Source: Siderastrea radians
Taxonomy: Eukaryota; Cnidaria; Anthozoa; Scleractinia; Rhizangiidae
Length of the DNA stretch: 64,000 nt
Direction: 5' to 3'
Assembly: GCA_964017195.1 (NCBI GenBank)
Contig: OZ024890.1
Location: 45,943,926 to 46,007,925, forward strand
A program made the position numbers and the translations under genes. Below the pieces are notes generated by a model. It saw only the letters and a list, made by a program, of their open reading frames with translations, was not told the origin of the DNA and did not search any database. This document shows, piece by piece, positions 43,561 through 64,000 of the stretch (its first letter is position 1; every line of letters starts with the position of its first letter).

Positions 43561-46557
43561 ACGATACGAGCAAAAGTGTGAGCGCGCGCGACAAGAGTGT
43601 TTGTTACGCGTTGCATTCGTCATGAATGGCTACACTCTAAGCCAGCTTCTGAACAGGTTAGACGTTTGGTTCAGAGCTCCGTTAAATACGCTGTAAACTT
43701 TGGCAAGCTCTAAAAGATGTTATTTGAAACTCGGAGGAAAACGTTTTCTACAAAAGAACGATAGTTTTGAGGTAAGTGAAATGAGACTTTCCTTTTCTCT
43801 CTGTGATTAGTATATGGCAAAAAGATTGAGGTGCATAATTTCGCCATTTAGGCGTTATAACGAAGCGGATTGTTTTAATTATTCTTTTTAAATTCTTATT
43901 ATGCAAGAAGTTTTCTGATCTTTTGTTGTTGTTACTTAGATGGATGTAAGGCGAACAACGATTATTGCCTTTCTGGTCAACATTTTACTTTGCGTTGCTT
44001 GTTGCAATGGACGACCATTCCCGCAAGATGTTGTACCAGGTATTTTTCATTTTCTCCCTACATAAAGTATTTCTTCTAACGAGTAATCTAGTTATATCTA
44101 TTTCATGTTTTCCCGAGTTCAGCTATAAATATTGCAAGATATCTCACATTTCCGGCAGAAAACTTTTCAAACTTTCACAATTTCAAAGAAAAGTTGCAAA
44201 ACTGAAACGCGTGAATTTTGAGGTACAGGAATTTCCTAGAGCTGTATACTGATTGATTATGCGACGTCACGTATTGATAGGGTAGTAATATACCCTTATC
44301 TACTTTCAGTCATTTATTAAACCAAACAGCCCAAATTTTGCTCGAAACTTTGTCTTTAGGTCTCTTTTTCTGTATACTACTCATTTAGTATCGCGAAAAT
44401 TTTAAGCAGGATGTTTACGACATATTCTATTCACTGACGTCTGGACGACTCAGCCCCCAGTTCAAGACCCGCGATAACTTACAGCATCAGGGTCATCACG
44501 TGATCGCAGTTGACCTCCGGGGCGGGGGGTAAAGGAAGACTCCCCCACAGGAGGGACAGTAACAGGGGACCTCGTGAAAATTTTTCGAAAGTGACCTCAA
44601 CGAACGGTACCGGCTGGATTATGGGCTCCAGTTATTAGAGTTCTTATTTTGTGGTTTACCGCTAAGAGATATATAAAACCTTGCAAATAGTAAAATTTCC
44701 TGTTATTTTTTACAGCTTCTACCAAAAATTGTAACAGCTGTCATTTTAGTTTTTGATACCCCAATTAGGACCAAACCTCATATGTTAACTTCTAATAGTA
44801 CGACGAGCATTCACTCTACTTTAAAATTTGATCCCCCCACCCCCCGTGGGGATACTCCCTATATTGGGCTATACCGGGAGGCTCCACCCGAAAGAGATGC
44901 TTTTTTAAAGCTCTAAGTATACTTAAAGGATGGGAAAAACTGTCATTTTAGTTCGTGAAATGGTCACAAAATCGACCTCAAAGTGGAAGCTAGGAAATGG
45001 CAGCCAAAGCGGTGCCAAATTTTGGCAGAAATGACAACGCGAAACACATGAAAGCTTGTACCCTTTGAGTAACTGAACCAGACCGGCTGAGAGCTCCGGG
45101 AAAATGTGGCGATTAAAGGAAACTCTATTTGGTTTTAACTTTTGGTACAGGAAGGGGTGCAATTTTACCCTAGGAATATGAAAGGGGTACCATTTAGGTA
45201 AAAACTAGTATATTAAAGGGTAAGGGTTTGAACATGCGGAGGAGCCTCCCCGTAGAAAACTTTATCGAGTACCCGCCGGGCCCCATCCTTTCCCTCCGGC
45301 GACTACACTCACGATAGGATAATTAACTCATCTGCAAAATCTACATTTTTCTCATCAAAATTTTTTTGCCTTGTAGGTGCTTTGACACTGCCCTCAACCG
45401 CTACAACAGTTGGTTTTAATTACTCTTCAACCACAAGCGGACAGGAGACCACTGAGCCACCCTGGTCCGTCATCATCTTATTCGGTACTTTCGGCTTCAT
45501 AATATTCGCCGGGTTTCTAACATGGCTCGGAGGCAAGATATACGTAACCATATTCGGCATGCCTCAACTGGTCATAGAGACTCGAAGCCCCTGTCACTGC
45601 CGCAGGTGCAGAGAAAGGCGCGAGGAGACCGCATCCGTGAGTTCCAGGAGTGCGGGCAGTGAGCAACTGGGCAGTGCTCGACCACGTCTATATGAGAACT
45701 ACACTTCTGAGCAATTAAGCAGATTGATAGCTGAATACAGGGCCCGAAGAGCAGCACTCCGTGACGGACGGTACGTCCCAAACACAGTAATGAATCTGTA
45801 CTATTTTGATCGTCTACCATTTAACGGAGTTGATGACTTGGCCGAGGCGCTTGGACTCAAATCAAACAATGAACCCATCCAACGGATGAAAACCGAGAAC
45901 CCGAAACGTGAATTGCCGCGGACAAGACCAAAAGATGAACCCAATCAACGGAGGAAAAGAAATTCTAAACTTGAATTACCGCAGACGAGACCAAACGATG
46001 AACCAGTTCAACGAAGGAAGAGAAATCCTAAACGTGAATTGCCTCAGACTAGACCTTTGCTTAGTCACCGCAGACGGAGAGTCCCTTTGATGCATTTGTT
46101 CTATCCTTCTCTTCACTGCAGGCCAAACCTTCAAACTATGACAAATCTTTCTCATCTTGGACACTTGCCCTTCTTTTGGGTTGATAACTTAGCTCACGAG
46201 CTCAACTACGAACCAAACGTGATTCGAAAGTACTATCTGAGGCTGCTGCCCTTTTATGGAGTGATGAACTGGGAAGAGGTGTACATGGCATCATGGGAAA
46301 TCACGTTGTCATTGATGTCTGTGTTACCATTCCGTGACGTCAGCGACGAAGTGCTGCGGGAGTGCGCATGTTCATCAGTGCCAAAGATGAGTGGTGAAAC
46401 AACAGGTCGTGGCAAATGTGCTCAAATGTACGATAACATGGAGGCGGCTGTATCGAGCCCCAAGGAGCCATTTTGTCCTGAGCATGTAGGAGATTTTGTT
46501 CATTACGAAGACGAGATCGAAAAGGGAGTCTCTGAGCCTGTTGAGATCTCCTACTGA
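43560..46557 (+). CDS. Single-pass membrane protein with LPF repeats (novel family)
   Basis: The coding exons are 43940-44039 and 45377-46557; a 5' untranslated exon probably ends at 43771 (TTGAG|GTAAGT). The protein has about 427 residues. It has a signal peptide (MDVRRTTIIAFLVNILLCVACC), a short Ser/Thr-rich outer segment with an NYS glycosylation site, one membrane span (WSVIILFGTFGFIIFAGFLT), a CHCRRCRERR cysteine-basic patch just inside, then a long cytoplasmic tail. The tail holds a basic repeat of about 21 residues (K-ELP-TRP-DEP-QRRKRN) in 2.5 copies and four copies of an LPF-x2-V motif. I recognise no known domain. Intron 1 contains a MITE. The reading frame is clean, which favours a real gene. 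Confidence 0.78.
43940..44039 (+). CDS. LPF-repeat membrane protein, coding exon 1
   Basis: The ATG follows directly after the acceptor GTTGTTGTTACTTAG, so the start lies at the very beginning of this exon. The exon encodes 33 residues plus one base: a signal peptide and NGRPFPQDVVP. It closes at CCAG|GTATTT in phase 1. Confidence 0.75.
44833..45285. mobile_element. MITE with GGTACTC-type GC-rich termini, copy 2
   Basis: The left end (CCCCGTGGGGATACTCCC, then ACCGGGAGGCTCC) matches the inverted right end (GGGCCCGGCGGGTACTCG, then CGGGGAGGCTCC) over about 40 bases. It lies inside intron 1 of the membrane-protein gene. The ends resemble those of the element at 31712. Confidence 0.62.
45377..46557 (+). 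CDS. LPF-repeat membrane protein, coding exon 2
   Basis: The acceptor TTGCCTTGTAG opens the exon in phase 1 and it runs 1,181 bases to TGA at 46555-46557. It encodes the membrane span and the entire cytoplasmic tail. LPF motifs occur in FDRLPFNGVDDLAEAL (about 45811-45858), LGHLPFFWVDNLAHEL, LRLLPFYGVMNWEEVY and MSVLPFRDVSDEVLREC. An initiation at 45382 is only the first non-ATG codon of the open frame and is not the real start. Confidence 0.85.
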
Positions 46558-47146
46558 GACTAAAACACTTGACACTTGACATTTGATGAACATGTAAATG
46601 GAGTAGAGAACATAAGGGATGGTTTGATAGAGAAGGGGAGGTGGGAACCGGTTTTAGTTTTTGTCGCGGAGAGAAAGCGGTTGGCAACTAACTTCTGTTT
46701 AGCTTAATTGTTAGTAGCTGAAATCGTTCAGCAAATAGCTCAGTGAAAACATCTTGTAGAGCCGTACTTAAATCGACCTGAAACTTTATAGACTTGTCAG
46801 AAGAGTGAAAACTGTAGAAAGCCATAGAAAACCATAGAACTGAAGGTCACTTTTTCTCATAATTAAGGACATAGATTTCTTCGAAACTACCAATAACTTT
46901 ACGAGCCCGAAAAGCATTTTTTCACATCCGTTTTTGTTGAGTTGACGGCAATTATCAGTACAACATCCTGGGACCCAATTTTCATGGCTCCACAAAATTG
47001 TTAAGATTTTGAAGTTTGGCTTTCTCTCGTGAGGAATATTGTGCGCATAAAAAGTTGTTCTGGTCCGAGAAGTTATCACGAGTTTGGAGAACGGGTCTTT
47101 GCTTCAAGCAACTGGGACAAGGGATTTCCTGTCCATTTTTGTTTTA
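46558..47146. other. 3' flank of the membrane-protein gene
   Basis: This stretch presumably holds the 3' untranslated region. No AATAAA was seen close to the stop and no other feature was recognised. Confidence 0.3.
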
Positions 47147-47323
47147 TAGAGCGTTTTCACTCACGTGACAAGCCGCCATATTGGTATACTCAAACAAAAT
47201 CCGATTTTTGCATAAAAATAGAGTTCAACTCCAAAAGGACTGGTTTGGGACTCCAATATGGCCGCCGTTTCTTTGTTTTGGAACACCAATATGGCCGCCG
47301 TGACGTCACGTGAAAACGCTCTA
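47147..47323. mobile_element. MITE with CACGTGA / GCCGCCATATTGG motifs
   Basis: The left end TAGAGCGTTTTCACTCACGTGAC and the right end GTCACGTGAAAACGCTCTA form inverted termini. GCCGCCATATTGGTATAC near the left is mirrored by AACACCAATATGGCCGCCG near the right. A full CRE (TGACGTCA) overlaps CACGTG at 47301-47312. It is 177 bp and non-coding. Confidence 0.78.
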
Positions 47324-47689
47324 TTCGCAGATCTTGAAATATTCGTGCATTTCCAGTCCCTATACTTTTTTGTAATACGCCTAATTGTATCTGTTGAAAA
47401 ATCTGACCGTGTATTGCCATAGAAAAGTGATCATAGATTTGTAATTCCCTGTGTGGGTGCAAATGTTTTATCGATATTTTGCAAAACGAAATTTAATATT
47501 TGGGAATGCACATGTCTCAGTTGGGAAGCAAAGGAGTTAACTGTCCAACATCGAACACCACAGTATGGTCAGCTGCTCGGATCGGCGATGCAAATCTCCC
47601 TTTCGTAAACGGTCGTTGCCATTTTTATTCACTTAGAAAATTTTTCAACTATCATTGAAAGTTTTTCTACTAAAAAGAAAGACATTCAC

Positions 47690-47762
47690 AACCCAGAATC
47701 GAACCCGGTCCTTTCGTATGCTAATCCTTTTCCCTTACCACTACACTACCACGCCAATCCGC
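47690..47762 (-). repeat. tRNA-like sequence (pseudogene or SINE head)
   Basis: On the minus strand, GGCGTGGTAGTGTAGTGGTAAG resembles a tRNA A-box region and ACCGGGTTCGATTCTGGG a B box about 35 bases later. The intervening anticodon arm does not fold properly, so this is not a functional tRNA. Confidence 0.55.
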
Positions 47763-49355
47763 CACAATTCCGAAAATTAAAGTATATATTATAATTAACT
47801 GTCTTTTATAACTGATACATCTATGATAGGTGACCCTAGCCCTTTCCCGAATTTAAAACGTTAATTTAACTTGGGCTTGAACGTCGTTCTTTCTAAGACT
47901 ATTTAGAAATGTTTTTGTTGCCTCATCGTAACTTAATCCAAAACATCTTTACATCTACCGTTACTAAAGGCTCGGTTACCAAAGATGGCATCAACCGTCG
48001 AAAATGTCAACGGCCATTAACGAAAGGGAAATAGGCATCAGCGATGGCTAACTATCGTGTTAGACGTTATTACAAATACGTTGCTTTGTAAACTTACTCT
48101 GTTGACTTACTAATATACTGCTCTTAAAAAAATAAGATATAGAATTCAAGGGAAAAAGATTTATTTTCGTACAAAAGTCTATCTTTTAGAAGAAACGATC
48201 AAAATATTTTATAATAAAGTGCTGATTAACATGACTGATGCCTTGACGCGAATTGTTTTTGTGGGTGGATATGTACAGAAAACTCCGGAGCGCTTCAGAT
48301 TTGTATGAAAAAACAGGTGAGAATCTTAGGTCAAGTCAAGAGAGGATAAAGGGGTATTATCCTCTCTTGGTCAAATCGAACAGTAAGCTTTTTTTCCACA
48401 CCAAACCGTGTATTTCATCAAGGAGCATGGTATTAGTGTGATGACGCAAATGGTACAGTGATATTCTGTTAATTCAGTTAGAATGGGAAAAAAGGAATAG
48501 TTCTGAAGGTATTCCTTTTTTCTGAAAAGCTTCAGTCAAAATGACCTTTCTATTTGATTTCCAACAGGAAAAACTGGTTTTTCCATACAAATGGAAAGCG
48601 CCTTTTGTTAACGAAAATACGACCACAAACTGAGAGTTCGGGGAGGGGACGTACGTACCTCCTTTCTAACGAAGTCCCCAGTATAACGAAAGATATTCCT
48701 TAGCCCAGTCAAAGTCAGCTAACAGTAAAATGCCTGGAACAGAATCCGGAAGTAAGGAACCCTGATCATGACGTGCGTCACGTGCGGTGAACTGTTGAAT
48801 GCCGCAGAATATCACCTGATACTTAGCCAACGAGGCCGTAGGCCGAATTGGCTAAATCAGGGGATATTCCGCAAGATTGAGCAGGATAATTGTTTTATTA
48901 TTCAACAAATTCTCATCGACTACCATTTTCAGAACGAGAAAAACTACGGTTCTATGATGAAAACGCTAAAAGCTAGCAACACATAACAAAAATCAAAACA
49001 GAACTTCAGGAAATCCAAGTTTACTACCATTCACTTAAAAAGACTTATTTACAAACTCATGTTTGGAAATGACAAGACAAAGTAAATATTGCTACCTTAC
49101 CGAGAATAAGTCCTCTTCCTCTGAATCAAAATCTTTTCAACTTTACAACTTTCCATGAGCAAGTGTGCTGCTTCGTTCGCAATAGCATTTTCTTGGTTGA
49201 GTTCTCACTATGAAAATTCCAAGTCAACCACTGGATATCTTTGTGAGCTGAAGCAAATACTTGTTGACTTTTTGAGACCATTTAATCGTGGAAAGTTTCT
49301 TCTAGGGAGTTAAAATTTCCGGAGAACACTACTAAAACTGCTTCGCTTTTCAAAA
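47763..49355. other. Unassigned sequence with two perfect short hairpins
   Basis: No gene was recognised. AAGAGAGGATAA and TTATCCTCTCTT form a 12-bp stem at about 48338-48371, and AAAAAAGGAATA and TATTCCTTTTTT form another at about 48489-48523. Both lie in AT-rich sequence and have no known function. Confidence 0.4.
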
Positions 49356-49660
49356 TGGGCTATTCCATTTAATATCCGCACCCCCCCGGTTGAGGACTGA
49401 CCTTTCCTTCTTACCCCTAAAGAATTCCATTAAAAGTGTTACCCCCTGAAGACTTCCTTAAGAAATGGGTTTACCCCCGAATTTCACAAAAAAAGCATTT
49501 ACCCCTGAAGAATTTCATGAAATCTCAGTTTACCCCTGAAGAATTCCCCAGCTTCTGGCCTTTACCCCTGAAGAATTCCACCACTTTTATCCCTTACCCC
49601 TGAAGAATTCCACTGTTCCTCAAGCGGGGGGGGGGGGGGGATATTAAATGGAATAGCCCA
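49356..49660. mobile_element. MITE with internal TTTACCCCTGAAGAATTCC minisatellite
   Basis: The left end TGGGCTATTCCATTTAATAT, then CCGCACCCCCCC and GGTTGAGGA, is mirrored by TCCTCAAGCGGGG...ATATTAAATGGAATAGCCCA at the right. Between them, TTACCCC(T)GAAGAATTCC recurs about seven times at an irregular 33-37-bp period (49408-49612). The G run at 49626-49640 (15 bases) and the opposing C run are part of the inverted ends. Confidence 0.85.
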
Positions 49661-52600
49661 ATGGCAGCCAAACAAGCAATGAAAGAAAATCTGCAGTGCA
49701 CTTCCAAATATGGTCATTTACGTATATCGCAGGATATCAGTCGTGTACGGATGACAGGTATTGAGGGCTTCCTTACCATATATGGGCATAGTGACAATTT
49801 GTTGAATAATAAACAGAGATGTATGCAGGAACTAAATCGCAATCATTCAAACCGAATGCTCAGTGGTTTAACGTAAAAATGTGTGATTTTAAAAGCAAAA
49901 AGAAGAAGAAGAAGAAGAAGAAGAAGAAGAAGCCAAACCTTGATTTAACGAAAATTTTTCGCTACAACGGGGTTTCTTTTACAACGAACGCCTTTTACAA
50001 TGAACAGATTTCCCCAGTCCCTTGGCACTGTGTTATATCAAGAGAGGGTGAAGGGAGAGAGCGAATCCCCATACATGGGCCTCTTCCGATTAAAATTATT
50101 TGAAATCTATTTTTGGTTCTGTGTCATAATGCGTGGTTATTTTAAGGACGACATTCATTAGTCAGTTAGAATAGGGTCATGCAATTTTATATTGTTGACA
50201 TGGGAACAACAGATAAAAATAACCTTCTCGGCATGGGTGCGAACTAATAATAAATTCCAATTAATTATCATGGGTGACAGGAATTCACTCTCTTACTTCA
50301 TCCTCTCTTGGTTATATCGGGGTTCCGTTGTAAAATTATTTGAAAATATGCAGTCACGTGATCACATGACAAGGTGCATAAGCTCCCTGCTGATCTTTTC
50401 AAAATTTTCAGAGTCAGTTCACAAAGAGAACATGTTAAAAAAGTAATGATAAAGCCAGTTTATTAACATAACACACGGTTTGTGTTAAAATCAAGAAACT
50501 TATGAAACAAAACCCTTCAAACAAACACAAGAGAATCCTAAATGCAGGAGGCTGGATTTACAGGAGCTTTTGGTTACTAAAAAGTGTGAAGGAGTTGAAT
50601 TCACGGAAACCATTTTAAAATCATATCTAGATTGTAAAAGCCCGGGTGTAAAAAGGACGAGATCTTAAACTTAGGACTTCCGGATTACAAGTCAAGGTGT
50701 TTGTATAGTAATCAGTCAATGTGGACTTCAGAGGTGAGAGTTCCAAAATATGTATAAGTTGTTTTCTTTTGGAAACCCAAACTTTTTCACATATTTTTCC
50801 TTTGTCGAGACTTCAGGCGCCGCGGTGATAAGTGTTTATGAAACTAAAGAAGATTTTCGGGAATGGTTCAAAGGGAGAGACATTTAAATACTCATCGTTT
50901 TGAAAACGTGTTTGTGTGGATGAAAACGAAATTGAGACGTGAAATGCTGACGCCCTTTTCAATATGAACACGATACGATATGAATAAGTAAAAACGAATA
51001 AAGAAAACTCATCATGCCTCGTACACACGAGTCCATTTTGAAAGACTCCTTTTTTATTTGCGCGAAAAAGTGGGAAGATATGTTTGTTCCGACAATAGTT
51101 TTCGTCTCCTTTTCACCTGTCCAAGATTACACGTATTCGATTAGAAAAAGGATAATCTTTTACACATATTTTCGCCTATCATCCAGACTAGAAGGGTACT
51201 AAGAGTTGGCGTCAGCGTTTTCGAAGTTTCCTTTTCTAGCCGTCCGAACAGCTAGAACGCTTTCAAAACGCAGCGTTTTCACTCGACAACAATGAAAACG
51301 CTGCGTTGTTTTAAAACGAGACGTTTCAAATATCTCCTTTTCAAATTTATTTTCAAATGTCTCCGTTTTCATCGCCTTTCCGATCGTTTTAGCATGTTAT
51401 GTATGCCAGACAAGTGAAAACGAATTAAAAAGTGTGCGTTACTGAGTGTTCGGCGCCAATTTTTATACGGATACGCTGGTAGAGGAACCAGTGTGAGTCC
51501 AATTATTTTGTCGTCATTTTCATCCCCAGAGCTCTACGGTTTTCAAATGTCGGCTGTCCAGCCGCTGACCAAACAAATCGTAGGTTTTGAATACGAGAAC
51601 ACTCATGGAGGAACGCAGGCACACAAAAGGCCCGAAATCGAGACAGTGAGGGAAGCTGAAATGTGCTCTAGGGTCACTTCCTTCTGGCCAGAAGTATTAG
51701 TTGACAAGAGAGCTCTCTTGTAGTCGATTAAGTTTAATTATTGACATCTTTTTCCATGTTTCTTGTTCTAACCTCCTGTCAAATTATTCAGCCCTACCGT
51801 TTTCCGACCAGGTACAAACTTTCCTATCAACAGACTTTTCAAAAGAAAACATATGATAATCACGTGACCTGGACACGCCTTCCAGTTTCGTGCAGAAGTT
51901 CTAGATCCACATATATATGCGAAACTCCCGCTGCAGCGGCTGTAACGGACTTTTGCTAACACGGACAAAAATTATGGTTTGACACTATTTGTGTATTTAG
52001 GGTATCCCCCTAGCTAGCCTATCGTAACCGATGACATCATCAGAGCTACTCATATATTATCAGGCATGACTCACTGTTTTCAGTTTCGAGTTTGTTCATG
52101 GTTTGTTTCACCTGCACGTGTTTTACAGGTCCTACAAAGCGATCTGCGTGAAAAATCGATATAAAATCATCAAAAATCAGCAAGAGAAGCACAAAAAATA
52201 TTTATAACGCTAGAGGACATTCTGAAGTGATCGACCTTTTCACCGATAGGGCGATTTATCAAGACTGCAGCATACTTATCAATTTCAATTTGTGTATGAA
52301 CACCACGAATTCATTCTAATCGATTTTTAGAACTGTTGCATTTCACAGTCGACCGAAGACAAACAGATTATACCTGCAAACCTCCTTTTCATTAGGATTT
52401 AACAGGTAGGTTTAATTTTGACCGAGATACGAGCGTAATGAGTATTTAGGAGCTTCAGACATGTATCACTAGTTTAAAATTAGCTGTGCGTTTTAGTTTA
52501 ATACGTAATTCAACTGGCCCGAGACTATTGCATGGGGCAGTTCGGCTTCCGTTACAATTAGATCCACTTCCTTTACATTCTGTGATCCCGGCATGCAGTT

Positions 52601-52999
52601 GTTCTTTAGGAGACTTGTTGCTTGAGGTTGCTCTCTACAGGAAATAAATCAGTTTATGCCGAGCCGGATACGGTAGCTGAAGCGTTCTTATGGCCTCGAA
52701 GTTGACGAATGCTTAGTCAAAATGTTCCTCATGAAGGAAATTTAGGACAGTAACTACGATATTCTAAAAAGTGATTTTTTCGAGGCTCAGGGATTTTTAG
52801 ATTTTAGTTTAAGAGCAAGTAGGTGACATTTCTTGAGAATAAACATACGTCACTATTGTAAACAGCGAAAGAGAAAACCTGTACATTACTGAACGGTAGA
52901 GGGGGGCGTGACTAGCTGGCGGCATTCTCCCAAATGAAGAAATTGCAAATTAGTTCTAGCTGTAAATTTAATGGACCCCATAGTTGAGTTTGCTCTTTG
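49661..52999. other. Unassigned sequence with simple repeats and MITE debris
   Basis: An (AAG)n microsatellite lies at about 49900-49932. At 49935-50340 the phrases TTCGCTACAACGGGGTTTC and TATATCGGGGTTCCGTTG face each other and may be ends of a decayed MITE. At 51257-51317 AAAACGCAGCGTTTTCA and TGAAAACGCTGCGTT are inverted copies. No exon was recognised. Confidence 0.4.
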
Positions 53000-53000
53000 G

Positions 53001-53026
53001 TTTTTTTTTTTTTTTTTTTTTTTTTT
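53001..53026 (+). repeat. Poly-T tract (26 bases)
   Basis: An uninterrupted run of 26 T's. It may be the tail of a minus-strand retroposed sequence or plain slippage. It lies about 370 bp upstream of PTEN exon 1a. Confidence 0.8.
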
Positions 53027-53401
53027 GCTCATGAACAAGGCAACAGAATTTCCATTGTACCCTGACACCGATACGTCCGTTGAATTTTCATTTTCTTTTC
53101 CCTTGACTGAAACGGGGACACTCTTCCTGGTGTTTCTATTCCGTATATATCTAAGCTTTTTATCTTTTGACATCCGGTTCCTATTTTTTCCTGGTCTATA
53201 TTAGGTCAAATATTGACTGTTCCGGTAACTAGTAATGCTCGCCATCCCATCCCAGTGTTATTTCGAGTCTTATGCCTTACTCTGAATTTTGAAATCTAAT
53301 CTGTTCAACGATATTATTTAAAGATGTCTCTTTGCAGCTTTAAGATTTCGCTTAATTTACTATTATTATTATTTTTTTCAACAGCTTGTATTTTTTGCGA
53401 C

Positions 53402-64000
<10,599 letters not shown>

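Noticed and set aside
49819..50103. Lysine-rich open frame
   Set aside because: It is created by an AAG microsatellite.
52886..53204. Open frames on both strands across the poly-T tract
   Set aside because: They contain a 26-base homopolymer and no splice context; a plus-strand product FFFFFFFF and its minus-strand KKKKKKKK mirror are artefacts.

Overview
This is a eukaryotic, very probably cnidarian (anthozoan, coral-like) genomic window. The evidence is spliced animal genes (PTEN; a CUB-domain peptidase), AT-rich non-coding DNA, and dense DNA-transposon debris of types I associate with coral and sea-anemone genomes. The species cannot be named from the sequence. There are no bacterial operons and no CRISPR. 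One 23-base N gap lies at 8645-8667. Nearly all short open frames are chance frames; about 20 real exons and many mobile elements explain most of what can be recognised.

Layout. 1-2.6 kb: 3' part of an L1/Tx1-like LINE (+), broken by frameshifts, a lost catalytic segment and a nested tRNA-derived SINE; a second LINE tail on the minus strand follows (2.68-3.26 kb). 3.26-7.93 kb: a degenerate BEL/Pao LTR retrotransposon with both LTRs. 7.95-8.40 kb: a CGAT/TCGG-rich degenerate array. 9.6-14.1 kb: a 2-kb fold-back element, two copies of a 285-bp palindromic MITE, a piggyBac-like MITE and a pogo-like MITE. 16.1-31.0 kb: a minus-strand gene for a secreted M28-family zinc peptidase with a C-terminal CUB domain. 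It has seven exons in consistent phase and a 9-kb intron loaded with elements, including a 1.5-kb near-perfect palindrome and a dead Crypton-like tyrosine recombinase. 31.7-42.7 kb: mobile DNA, including a TTAA-flanked 1.36-kb element, a Penelope-like element with GIY-YIG nuclease and a well-formed hammerhead ribozyme, a tRNA-SINE, and a 1.5-kb long-inverted-repeat element carrying a THAP-like zinc finger. 43.7-46.6 kb: a plus-strand gene for a single-pass membrane protein of no known family, with a repeated LPF motif and a basic repeat. 47-53 kb: MITEs and simple repeats.

53.4-64.0 kb holds the 5' half of PTEN (+ strand). Exons 2-4 have exactly the vertebrate lengths (85, 45, 44 bp). Exon 5 ends early, inside the P-loop signature at HCKAGK. 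There are two alternative first exons (53402-53489 and 54983-55058). Each encodes the PIP2-binding N-terminus and each has an intact splice donor in the same phase. They lie either side of a 1.1-kb palindromic element with a nested MITE. This arrangement is the most interesting biological signal in the window, followed by the LPF-repeat membrane protein, the PLE hammerhead and the recurrent TTAA-bounded elements. No operon-like cooperation between the three host genes can be inferred.
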